Assembly (NCBI GenBank): GCA_035048815.1
Contig: JAUCBN010000062.1
Span: 3,420,001-3,484,000, forward strand
Length of the DNA stretch: 64,000 bases
Direction: 5' to 3'
From: Abelmoschus esculentus
Taxonomy: Eukaryota > Streptophyta > Magnoliopsida > Malvales > Malvaceae
Each line of letters begins with the position of its first letter. Position 1 is the stretch's first letter. Shown piece after piece: positions 11,550-22,938 of the stretch. Below the pieces are notes generated by a model, which was not told the origin of the DNA, made no database searches, and worked only from the letters and a program-made list of their open reading frames with translations. The position numbers and the translations under genes are program-made.

Positions 11550-14470
11550 ATGGCTCCAACCCCATCTTCATCCTCGAAACCAAGCCAAACCCACACGAGA
11601 ACACCTCAATCTAAGCACCGTTTAAACTTCATAGCCAAAGAAAACCCACCGGGGGAACACCCGGTTGAAGTCATCGGTCGAATAAGAAACTACCCCGACG
11701 GCGGTGGTGACAGCCAGAAACACAAAATCCCCATCTCGTTTCTCCACATCAACCCCGATACCAACACTCTCCGGCTCCGGGCCGATATTGGGTACCGGGA
11801 CTTTTCCCTGGATGGGGTTTCTTCTTCGGAGGAAGAAGGTCTTGATGCTTTTTATAAGAAATTCATTGAGTCGAGAATCAGTGGGGTGAAAATGGGAGAC
11901 AAGTGTACGATTATGATGTATGGACCAACTGGTTCAGGGAAGAGTTATACTATGTTTGGTTGTTCAAAGCAGCCTGGGATTGTGTATAGGTCACTGAAAG
12001 GTATATTGGGAGATCATGGGGACGATGGAGTTGGGACTTTTGTCCAAGTTACTGTTCTGGAGATCTATAATGAGGAAATTTATGATCTTTTGTCAACTAA
12101 TGGAGGTGGTGGTGGTGGTGGGTTTGGATTTGGATTTGGATGGCCTAAAGGTGGCAATGGATCTAAGGCAAGTTTTATATTTAAAGCTTAGAATCTCTAC
12201 TTTCTATATTGTTTGAAGACTGCAACTTTTGTATTTGAATAGTTGGGATTATTGGTGATTTGGTTCACCTTTTGACTTGTTTTATGTGTTTGTAGGTGAA
12301 ACTGGAAGTAATGGGAAAGAAAGTTAAGAATGCAACTTTCATATCTGGAAATGAAGCTGGAAAGATTTCAAAAGAGATTCAGAAATTAGAGAAGAGAAGA
12401 ATTGTAAAAAGCACTCTCTGCAATGAAAGGAGTTCTAGAAGTCACTGCATAGTATGACTTCTTTAAATCCTAAACCCACTTGTCTCAGTTCTTGTTACCG
12501 TATGAGAAAAAAAATGTTGACATTTGTTTCAATTCTCATAGATAATCCTTGATGTTCCAACTGTTGGAGGAAGGCTGATGCTTGTAGACATGGCAGGATC
12601 CGAAAATTTCGATCAAGCTGGTCAAGTTGGATTCGAGGCAAAAATGCAGGTAAAAATCTGTTGTTCATGTTGTATATGTCTATGATCATTCCTTACAATG
12701 TCATTTCCCTGATAAATGAACTGAAAAATTGCAGACTGCAAAGATAAACCAGGGTAACATAGCACTGAAGAGAGTTGTTGAATCCATTGCAAATGGAGAT
12801 TCTCATGTACCCTTCAGAGATAGCAAGTTAACAATGTTGCTCCAGGTAAACTTGAAGTAGTCCTTTTTTCAATTCATGGTGATGATCATTAATGTATTTT
12901 TTGAGGTTTGCCTCATGAACATCATTGTAAAGTTTTTTTTTTATTTTTTATCCCCTAGGACTCTTTTGAGGATGATAAATCAAAGATCTTAATGATACTT
13001 TGTGCAAGTCCAGATCCTAAGGAGATACACAAGACAGTTTGCACCCTTGAATATGGAGCGAAAGCGAAATGTATTGTCCGCGGTCCACATACACCGAACA
13101 AGGACAAAAGTGAAGATTCATCATCTGCTGTTATTTTAGGATCCAGGCTAGCAGCAATGGATCAGTTTATACATAAACTACAGATGGAGAACAAGCTTAG
13201 AGAAAAGCAGAGAAATGAGGCACATAATGAGCTCTTGAAGAGAGCTGAAGAGGCGGCAGCACTAAGAGCACTCATTGAACGGAAGGGTTCTTCAGGGGTA
13301 ACTGAAGAAGAAATCAATGCAAAGGTAAACGAGCGGACACAGATATTAAAACTTGAGCTGGAGAGGAGACTAGACAAATGCAGGCGAAGTGCTGAAGAGT
13401 TTGTTGAAATGAAGAGGAGAAGAATGGAAGAAAGGATACTGCAACAGCAAGAGGAAGTCGAGATGCTAAGAAGGCGATTGCAGGAAATCGAGTTTGAGGT
13501 ATGCCGTTTGAGGGATGGAAGGAATGGTGAGGAGAATGAAGCAAAGGAGTTGGATGGTGGAATCAGCAGCTTTGCCAAAAGGCTGATTGGGATTTATGGT
13601 GATGAGATCCCAGGGATGGTTAAGTCAATGGACCTTGACATAGGTGATCCAGAACCAGTTATGCATGAAAGCATTCAAGGATTTTTGAATCATCATCAGG
13701 CTGCAAATCCTGATGGTTTTGCACTGCAGATCAGTTCGAAAACAGGTCTGAGCACTGTATATGAGGAAGAAGAAATCGAAGAGGAAGAAGTGGAAAAGTT
13801 GGTAATAGAGGAAAAGAGGGTGTGCTCAAATGAGATAGTAGTTGATGATTTTAATGAAGTAATGTCCGAATTGTCTCCTCTGAAATCTGATTCTGCACCT
13901 AAACAGCCGGATTCTGACTCTTCAAGATTATCTAGAATCCAGAACATCTTAACACTTTGTGGGAACCAAAGACAACTTTCTCAAGAAATCATAACTCCAA
14001 CACTTGGATCTGAAACCACTGATCCTCATTGGTCTCACGTGAAAAGTTTGGACAAGGAAAACTCACCACTTGGTTTTACGGCAGTGCCATTGAATGGGAA
14101 AGACAGCATAGATGCCCAGATTGAAGTCAATTTAAAATGGGAACCATCCAAGGAACATCCTGGAAAATATCATCACAGCAGTAAAGGTTGTAATTTATTA
14201 TTGAAACTCATTTCCATGCATGTTTTTGAACTTCAAATGTACTTAAAAAACTTGTGCAAATGGCGTGTGCAGGATCCGACTGGGGCAGCAGTGAAGAAAG
14301 AGAATGAAGCCACTGTCAAGGCTAGCAGCAAGCTTCCACTATGCAGCAATGGTTATATGGCATGCTTGAGCCCAGCAAAAGATCTGCAGATAACAAATCA
14401 TCTCCCATTAACCCCCATGGAAAACAAGCTTCCACTCACCCCCAACAACTCGGTTCTTGCATCAAGATGA
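11550..14470 (+). CDS. KIN10A: Kinesin-10 motor protein, KIN-10A/PAKRP2 type (C-terminal frame conflict)
   Basis: This is a plus-end kinesin of the phragmoplast, thought to carry Golgi-derived vesicles to the forming cell plate. Exons are 11550-12167, 12296-12451, 12542-12649, 12735-12845, 12959-14186 and 14273-14470. The motor fills about residues 38-370. It has the P-loop GPTGSGKS at 125-132, switch I NERSSRSH at 249-256 and switch II DMAGSE at 274-279, followed by a neck and coiled coil rich in Glu, Arg and Lys. Intron 1 has a GC donor (AAG/GCAAGT). Exon 5 ends one base out of phase with exon 6: before the junction KWEPSKEHPGKY is in frame, but the following bases fit the family (ITAVK) only after a one-base shift. 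About 30 residues expected before DPTGAAVKKE are missing. If the last 86-base intron is retained, the frame stays open to 14470. The family call is firm; whether the tail is functional is uncertain. Confidence 0.9.
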
Positions 14471-15436
14471 TGATGTATCACCCAAGTAGTGGACTTCACA
14501 CTCAGTGAGTCCCAATTGCTTTATAATTGAAGCCATGAGTACACATATTCATGCGTACTTTTTTTTCCTGCTTATGGATTGATAAGAACCTTTTGTAACA
14601 CAATATTCTTTTTATATATCTTCTGGTTATGAATAGCCTTCCTTGATTTCCATAAATTTTGGTCCATGAGTCAGTCCTTAAGCCTCGTTAATAATGGTAT
14701 AAAAATATTTAATTTTTAATTAACCCTTGAATTTTAGACAAAATACTAATTTGACACTAAATTTAAAATACTAATTTCCCCTTAAATTAAAAAAAAAAAT
14801 CTTAGATTCAAAATCCCTAAATCGAAAATCCTAGAATTTGAAAATTTAATTTTAAAACCATAAATTTATTTTGGGAATCTGAATTTGGAAATCTATTGCT
14901 AAAAGCTTCCATTTTATCTCCATTCATCGATTAAAAGATGAAGCTCGATACGACCGAATAGATTTTTTTGGCTCGTAAAAATACAATAAAAAATCTGACA
15001 AGAAATTAGCTTGTTATGTCGCCATTCATGTTCCTTTACCTCAGAAGGCAAGCATTTTTTTTCTCGAGAAAATGTTAAGGTTTCTTTGAGATTATAAGAG
15101 AATAAAAGCTAGTATGTTTCATAAGATAGAAGTTTGAGAGAAATAGGAAGTGGAAATTCATTCATATCAAGCATAAGTCCCACCCATTACATCATTTTTC
15201 ACTTTAATACTGGTTAATACAAGCTCTCCTGTTGTTTGTTTACATGTGGATAAGAACGATATAGTTTCTAACGTCTTGTATGAATCTGTTATGTCAGCTC
15301 CTCATCATATGGTTTATGCTCATTCTTCATCTCATTCACCAATTCTCCCTGAATCTTTCCAAGTAACTTGTTCATGCCCTAAATTTGATCACTGAATCAA
15401 CAACTGAGTGATAGTTCAATGTTGTCGCTTCACCAT
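14471..15436. other. 3' flank of the kinesin gene and intergenic DNA; possible minus-strand exon relic
   Basis: This contains the kinesin 3' UTR and AT-rich DNA. At about 15290-15385 the minus strand is open for the short stretch GMNKLLGKIQGELVNEMK, ending in a stop, with an acceptor-like TTTAG in front. It could be the last exon of a lost gene that is further interrupted by the MITE at 15437. I cannot identify it. Confidence 0.3.
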
Positions 15437-16304
15437 TAGGGATGGTAGACGGGTACAACTTTGTGGATTCCGTACCGCACCCGTATTAGTTGGAGTGGGG
15501 ATGGATATAAATTTAATGGGTAGTGAGCGGGTGTGGATGTAAAAAGTCATACCCATCGTGGGTAGTAGGTAGATGATGGGTTTAAAACTTTACTCGCACC
15601 GTATCCACCCGTCCCATATCCACCGGATCCGTAGCCGCCCGCTATATGAATTTTGAATCATTTTTATTTATAGACTTTGATTATGCCTTTTATTATGGTA
15701 TTTTATGTATTAAGATATTAATTTGTTTTAAAATCTATGTTAATCCTTAAGCCTGTAGACTTTGAACTCGATTAATTTAGTTTGAAAAACTGATGATTTA
15801 TTATTGTGCTTGAATTAATCAAGTTGAAAATTTGTAATGTGTGGATAAGTAAAATTTATAAAATTATAAACATGTTTTAGCTAAATTAGCTATATATATA
15901 AGTTAGTTGTAGTTAAGTAGAATTTATATCAGTAAAAATACGTTTTAGTTAAATTACTTATCGTTAGTTAGTTAGATGTAGTTAAATTTATATATGTATA
16001 AATATGTTATATATACACTTAATAAATCAATAAAGTATGTGAAATTTTACTTTTTTATTTATAAAAGTTTATGATTTATTTTTACATAATTCGATATTAG
16101 TAGTTGTTTGTAGACATGTACAAGCGGATACGTTTTGAGTGGTGGGTGTGGGGATGGATTTAAGAATGTACCTGTGTGGCGGGTGTGGATTTAAAAATTG
16201 TACCCACCGTGAGTGATAGATAGGTGGTGGATATAAAATTTTTAAGCGGGTATGGATATGAAAGAGGGGGTATCCTCACCCACCCCACTCATTTGTCATC
16301 CCTG
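15437..16304. mobile_element. hAT-type MITE, 868 bp, with 8 bp target duplication
   Basis: The element starts TAGGGATGG and its reversed right end starts CAGGGATGACA. It is flanked by a perfect 8 bp direct repeat TTCACCAT (15429-15436 and 16305-16312), the size expected for the hAT superfamily. Both subterminal regions hold GGGT/ACCC-rich repeats such as GGTGGGTGTGGGGATGG, typical of these MITEs. It has no coding capacity. Confidence 0.82.
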
Positions 16305-16312
16305 TTCACCAT

Positions 16313-17780
16313 CCTTTGTCCAAGAGAATCCATGTGTAGACTCTCAACCGGTTTTCCTGATCCAATTTTGGTGGGGCATGTAGGGTAATACTTTTTACCC
16401 TACCTTCTTTTTTAACAGGCTAACATAAAATACGGGATGAACCTTCGAATGTACAAACAACTTTAATTTGTATACTATTGACCCTATTTATTGTACAACT
16501 TTATTGGTGCATAAAATTTGTTTTCTAACTTTATTTTTTTTTTCTTTTTATAGCGAAGATATTTAATTGTAAAGTTTCAATTTCAGGTAAATCAGGTATA
16601 GGATTCATGGTATTTGATATTTGGTATTATATCACCATTTAATATGTGGTAACCATTTGGCTTAGTTGCTCGATTTAAAAAAACATATACACCTTATATA
16701 TCACTTGAGACACTGATTAAGTCTTTTAATTTGACTATTTGTCTCCGGATAATAAGTTATACTAAAGAGAGTAATTGTCTTAATTTTTTATAATAATTCT
16801 TTTTAAAATAAGCTAGTGAATATCTCGTGTTTATATGATATAGCTATCTTGGGGTGCTTATATAACTTGTATACTTAGTCTAAATAGGATTTAACATCCA
16901 TAATCTTATATAAGGATGAGACAGGGTCTAGAAATGCCCATACTTAGTATATTTATTCCTTGTGATCAAGGCATAGTTAGATTTTAGGGAAAGGGGAAGT
17001 CCTTATATTAAATTCATTATGATCATTTTGAGAAATAAATAATCTAAAATTATAAAATAATTTTTAAAGGATTAATCAAAAAAAAATATTTGTATTGTGA
17101 CCAAAATATGAACAATTCGATTGTTAAGTTATTGAATTAAAAAAATTATTGTCACTCTCAAATGATATGTTTATATAATTTTTTAATTAATCCTTAAAAT
17201 TTATTTTGACTAATTTATAATTTTAAATTATTCAATTCTCAATCTTATATGTATCAATTAAATCAGATAATCTATTAATCAGTTGTCCAAAATATTTAAT
17301 TCTAAAAATATTTTGTACTTTATTTATTAAAATATAAATATGATAATATGGTAAATCTAATAAGTATTCAGTTGTGATAAAGAGTAAAACAATTAGAAAG
17401 TCAAAAAATTGAAAGTTCAAAACTATTAATCTTACCCATAGACAAAACTTTTTAAAAAAATCAGAAGGGTATCAAAATTACTAGACTATAAGATATTGTA
17501 CTACATAAATTTAAAAATATTATATATAATAGATAAGATCATTTAATTAATTTTGCTTAATATTATGAAGCGTAAATGAATCAAAAATAATTTATTTTAA
17601 AAATTTATATTGCAATTGGGTTTGATTAATATTAAAAAAGTATTTTGGTTAATCGTTAATTTTAAATTATTCAATTCTCGATCTTATAATATATCAATTA
17701 AATTGAATAATTGAAACATTTTATTCGAGTAATAATTTTTTTACTTTACTTATTAAAATATGAAATATAATAACATGGTA
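16313..17780. other. Intergenic DNA with diverged local repeats
   Basis: The segment at about 17205-17345 is repeated in diverged form at about 17650-17780 (shared words such as AAATTATTCAATTCTC and ATTTATTAAAATAT). No gene was seen. Confidence 0.45.
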
Positions 17781-20700
17781 AATTTATTAAGAAAATAAAA
17801 AAAAATATTTTCCAATTTTTTAAGGATTCATCGATTTTTTTAATTTGTATAACAATATTATTTGAGAGTTGTCAAAATATAAACAATTAAAAAGTTATGT
17901 TATTAAATTAAAATATTTTAAACTTTAGTGACCAAAATAAAAGTAAGAAAAAAATTGATTGATGATTGTCGTACTTTATTTATTTTTTATCAAGAAAAAT
18001 TGAATTTAACAACAAATTTTAATAGATTATAACTGTAGGAACTATATCAAATGCGAATTAAAAATTTGGTGACCTTATCGTATACAAACTAAAAATTTTA
18101 CAACTTTAACGAATATTTTAAAATTAAGATAATCAAAATAAATTTATTCTAAAAATTCAGTGATCATTTATATAGTTTGCCCTTAAAATTTTAATAACAA
18201 AAATAAATTTAAAAGTAAATTTTAATAATAATTTATATTATTTACCCTTAAAAGAATTTATTGTGACACGTGTCTAATGGTGACATCCATAGTCATCTTA
18301 TTAGTAAAAAATTATTAAATTATTTTTAATTAAAAGATAATAATTTAAAAGATTGCATAAGGCTAAATTATTGAATTATTTTAAAAAAACTAAATTAATT
18401 AAATATATAAAATTAAATGTATTATTATGTAATTTTTTAGTTATTAAGCCATCTCGATAATTTATCGATAATTGAAAGTTTAATTATTATTTTAGGATAA
18501 AAATTAAAATTTATTGTCTATTACTCCTTCCATTCCAAAAATATTATCTTTTATTAATTTTTTTAAAAAATTAAATTTTCTAAATACTATAATCATATTA
18601 ATTATTGATATATATATTGACATATGAAAATATTAAAAAAATATTATCACTTATAAATATATATATTTATCTTGTATGATTAGTGAAAACCGTTTAAATT
18701 AAAATTAAATTATATTATAATATGATAAATAATTAAAAATAAATTTTATAAGAACTCGAAAATTTAACTTGAATTTCTTAAACTTGGCTCAAATAAAAAT
18801 TTAAATAAATTTTGTGTGATAAAATAAGACTGATAAACTCAAATAACTCAAAAAATTTTGACTCGAGTCGATTGAATACTCACCTTAACTTGACATTAAT
18901 AAAGCTCAAAACTCTCTCTCCACTTATACCCAAAACACAATTTATAAAGCACCACTACAACATTGCTAGACCCGCTCAAATCAACTTTCCTAGGCCAGCA
19001 TTAATTAAGGGATGTTATATATAAAATATAGGGTTAGGATCACTGAATGTAAAATCAATTAAAACCATAGGACGAAAGTAATAAATAATTAACATTATTT
19101 TCTTATTTTTTTTACGATATTACTTCATATTTTTTATTGTTAATTTTAGTCATCCATTTATCCTCGAGTAATAATTTAAAAAACTTTTAAATTTTACATA
19201 GTTTACAAGGATACAAAAATTAACATCAAACTCAAACAACACACTCAAATTGGAGGAAGACACAACACTAGGGTTAGATATTAGGGGATAGATTTTAAAG
19301 TTTAGAGGTTATGAATTTAAGTTTACGATTAGAATTGAAAGTTTAATTTGGAGGAAGACACAGGTCTAGATATATTGAACATATAACTACAAAAACTAAC
19401 ACCAAACTCAGACAAACACTCAAATTGGAGGAAGACACACTTGAAAGGGAAAACAAACACACCCATTTGTACTTAATGAGTTTTCCATAATTAGGAACCA
19501 CAAAATATGTTATCGAAAACAATAAAATCTAACTATGCTATTCACTCTTCCATGGGTTGAGTCTCCTCTGTCTGTGCTTGGGACACATTGACCTTGATTT
19601 TTGGAAGACGAAGAGAGGAGTCTTGTGCAAGAGCAAGTGGAGCTTTGACCAAGTGAATGCCCTGCTCCAATTGCTTCCTTGCTTCCTTCTGCCTTTGGAC
19701 CTTCCCCGTCTTAAGTCTGGGAAAAGATTCAAAACGGATGGGTTATTTAGAGTGCATGGTATAATATCTTTCAATGGAAAACTAACCTGTTTTTGATATG
19801 GTCAGATGCCCTGTCAGATCTGATATTATCAATCTTTTTAATGGCTTTAAGAGTATTCTCTGCAAGGTTTCTATCATATCTCTCCGGCCTATTACGTTTC
19901 CTCTCAAATTCAAATGTTGCATCCTGGGGAATACGAAAAGAAACATATATCAGTCAGCATTTTTGCATAAGCATTGTACTAAAGCAAAAAGGGTACAACT
20001 GTGATGGCTTAGGCCTATCACCTGTCTCATGTCCTTTCCATGCAAACGCCTATAGGCCTTCGTCCATTTTACTTTACGGGGATTCCTTTTCATCTTGAAG
20101 TTCATATGGCATTTGGATCTACAGAAACGGAAAATCTGCAGAAGTTCGGACAACCAGTAACTAAAAGCTGCCCAAACAGCAAGAATGACTTGGACTAGGG
20201 AACATACTAATATAATTATTTGATGCCTGAATCTATCATGAGATTGATAAAGCTAATGTTTTCTGAAAACTGCATATAACACCACAAGTGTACGCATATA
20301 GTAGCAGACATAATATTTTAGGCTGAACACACACACACAAACTGCTGCAAGAGTACCTAAACCCGAACGAGAAAGACGGAAAGGTAACCTCCCAGTGTCA
20401 ACAAACTAAACACTCTCTCATTCCATAGTATCAAATCACATGCGTAGCATTATAAGCCAATATGGATAAGGACTAAATAGAGGCAATTAGGCAAAGCAAT
20501 AAGCTTTGAATATAAAGCTAAAACGAAGAGAAAACTCCTACCTTGGCATCATTGCGAACAAATTGAATACCATGGCCCGGATATACAGTGGACGAACAGA
20601 ACCAGCACTTCTCTAATCTCATCTTATTCTCAAATTAACTAAAAAAAATACAATTCCAAAGAATAAAATGGCAATAGAAACATCAGAGGTCATTGCATGA

Positions 20701-20794
20701 GACTAATTAGCAATAGTTAAGGGTTTCGAACATTAACTTACCTGTCAGAGAGGGATTGGATAAGGAGATGGAGGAGGAGGAGAGGCGTGCTTGG
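17781..20794. repeat. Duplicated block A, carrying RLP24 copy A
   Basis: From TAAATTTATTAAGAAAATAA onward this block aligns with block B at 22744-29836, through AT-rich upstream DNA, MITE relics and the whole RLP24 gene including introns. Similarity stops at about 20794, after GGCGTGCTTGG on +, inside what is the 5' leader in block B. Because introns are kept, this is a DNA-level duplication, not retroposition. Both copies are in the same orientation. Confidence 0.82.
19542..20622 (-). CDS. RLP24: Ribosome biogenesis protein RLP24 (eL24-like), copy A
   Basis: This is a nucleolar factor that occupies the eL24 position on pre-60S particles and recruits the AAA-ATPase that releases it in the cytoplasm (known in yeast). 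Exons are 20622-20542, 20135-20022, 19923-19787 and 19716-19542, giving 168 residues with all junctions GT-AG. The C4 zinc-finger cysteines at 6, 9, 32 and 36 are present (MRLEKCWFCSS, then FCRSKC), followed by the basic NPRKVKWTKAYRR and ERKRNRPERYDRN stretches. Compared with copy B it differs at six residues. Three changes, K38M, T64R and K98N, fall at positions that I believe are conserved in the family, and they replace Lys or Thr with unlike residues. The frame is intact, so it may still be made, but it looks less constrained than copy B. Confidence 0.9.
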
Positions 20795-20842
20795 TATAGA
20801 AAATATTCTAATGTACAATGTGGGTGAAGCCTGCTTTATATA
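20752..20842 (-). promoter_or_regulatory. 5' leader exon and TATA box of RLP24 copy A
   Basis: On the minus strand TATATAAA lies at 20842-20835. A leader runs to a donor (CAG/GTAAG) at 20752 and is followed by a 5' UTR intron that ends in a T-rich acceptor about 16 bases before the ATG. The sequence upstream of 20794 has no counterpart at copy B. It looks like LTR-derived AT-rich DNA, so this copy seems to use a different promoter. Confidence 0.5.
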
Positions 20843-22040
20843 GGTATTGAAGAATTTCTAATACTACTAAACTTATGAAATTAAATATAATAAATAAATA
20901 CTAAAATCTAATCTCCTAATTACTTAAGTAACTTTTAATAATAAATAAATATTAAAAATAATTTTAATTAAATAAATATGATCCTAATAGATATTGCATA
21001 ATCCTATATTGATTTAAATTGTGAATAATTGAATAAAATATAAGAAAATGTGATATAAAAAAATTAAATTAAATTAGATAGAATTAAAAAATTAAATTAA
21101 AAATATAAAATATTAAAAAAAATATATGATATAATGATTATTGATGAATAGATTTAATATTTGTTTGATATCTACAACCTTTTGAATTGTGATAATTAGA
21201 TAGAATGCAAATTTAATATGCTTTTATTATTGATGCATGATCGAAGATTTCTTAAAAGATTATTTAAAAATAAAAGTTTTAAGTTTAATTTTAATTAATT
21301 ATCAAAATGTTATATGATTATAATTCATAGTTATGATTTAAAAAATCAAGAAATAATTAAAATAACAGATGCATCAAACCTATAGTTCTATTGTTATTTG
21401 ATTTAAATTAAAATATATTTATTGAAAAATAAGATTATATGAGTATTTAATATAATTGATAGATTTTGAACTCAATAAGTGGCTTGGTGAAAAAATGAAT
21501 GATGTTTATTTTAGTAGAATACTGTTCAATCACGCCATTTGTAAGATGTGTACATTATCAAGTGGTTAAAATATTTTTAAACACATATTATATTATAATC
21601 ACTTTTAGATTATTAAAAAATTACGATCAATAAATTTTATATACTCAAATTTGTAATATTTATGCTTAGTTAATAGTATTTTGGAGTAAGTATATTTAGC
21701 TGATTGACCAAATTGTTCGTATTTGTTCCTTCATTTCTCTTACATCATGTTCTCTACACCTATTAGGAGCGTCCTTTACTTCCCCTAAAATCTCTCCCTT
21801 CTATGTAGGATTAAAATTAGGATTTATCAAAAAAAGTTGTACAGAATAAGGAAGAAGAAAAAAATTAGAATAAAAATCTAAACTGTGATTTTTTAGCTAG
21901 AAAAATGATTATAATTTGTAAAATCAACTTTGTCATGGTTACGCACACACTCACGAGAATCATAATCATGTTCCGAGGAAATCCTAGAAGCCAAAAGAGA
22001 CAAAGCAAAAGAATAGAACCCCGCGGCGGCAAGTAGGAGA
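20843..22040. other. AT-rich DNA, possibly decayed LTR sequence
   Basis: The part at about 20843-21030 has the texture of a copia-type LTR (ATAGATATTGCATAATCCT and similar), but no boundary can be set. The rest is AT-rich with no gene. Confidence 0.35.
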
Positions 22041-22743
22041 GCATATTGACAAAAAAATATTAACTTAGTTTATTTTGCATTGCTTGAGGACAAGAAATAG
22101 TTCGAGTTTGGGGGTATTTGATAAGTGATCAAAAGTCCTATTTTATAAACCTCTTTTCTCTAACTATTGTTAGTTTACGGGGTATTTGAGTGACAATATT
22201 GATTATTTTTGCATATTTTTATAGTTTAGCATTAATACACTTAAATAAAAAAATTATGCAATATTTGGTAGAAAATGTACTGTTGTATTTATTCTATGAC
22301 AGGTAATTACGTCGCCCGGGCAGATCGCTACCGCGATAGATATAAGAAGACAACGACAGTCCTAAGTCACCAGATATTGTCAAGATGCTAAGTTGAGAAA
22401 TAAGCAGATCGAACCTAACCAAGAGAACTGCACTGATGCAGTTCAAGTCAAGGCAAAAGAGAAATCTATCGAGGCGGTTCATTTAGCTATCGAGGCAGCA
22501 CCTAGATATAATGTTGATATGATAGGCGATCTGAAGAGAAACTAGGTGAATTTTTTAAAACAAGCGACATAGAAATCGGAGGTGAGAAACACATGAAAAG
22601 GGAAGGTCAAAGCTACATGTGAAAAAGAATCCTAATAGGAATAAACTAGGAAATAAAATAAAGATTTTTTATTTATGTACTTAACTGATATTTTACTCGA
22701 AGTCAAATTCCTATTTTAGAAAGGTTTGTCCTAGGCCAAGCAT
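22041..22743 (+). mobile_element. 3' end fragment of a gypsy element (polypurine tract plus LTR)
   Basis: The sequence TGCTTGAGGACAAGAAATAG, then AGTTTGGGGGTATT, immediately precedes TGATAAGTGATC at 22119. Sequence of this kind, including the G-rich tract, is found just ahead of the 3' LTR in plant Athila/Tat-type gypsy elements. The LTR is followed for about 620 bases, until block B begins at about 22744. The internal coding region is missing. Confidence 0.6.
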
Positions 22744-22938
22744 ATAAATTTATTAAGAAAATAAAAAAAAATCTAATTTTTTAAGGACTAATAGAATTTT
22801 TTAATTTGTATAACAATATTATCTGAGAGCTGCCAAAATATGAACAATTCAAATGTTAAGTTATTAAATTAAAATAGTTTAAACTTTAGTGACCAAAATA
22901 GGAGTAAAAAAATTGAGTGATGATTGTCGTACTTTATC

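Noticed and set aside
13162..13578. A 138-codon ORF on the minus strand, rich in Ser and Leu
   Set aside because: It is antisense to the kinesin coiled-coil exon. Glu/Lys-rich coding DNA often gives such shadows.
18525..18700. A second complete Stowaway MITE
   Set aside because: A start like TACTCCTTCCATTCC is present, but the opposite terminal repeat is not, so only a relic can be claimed.
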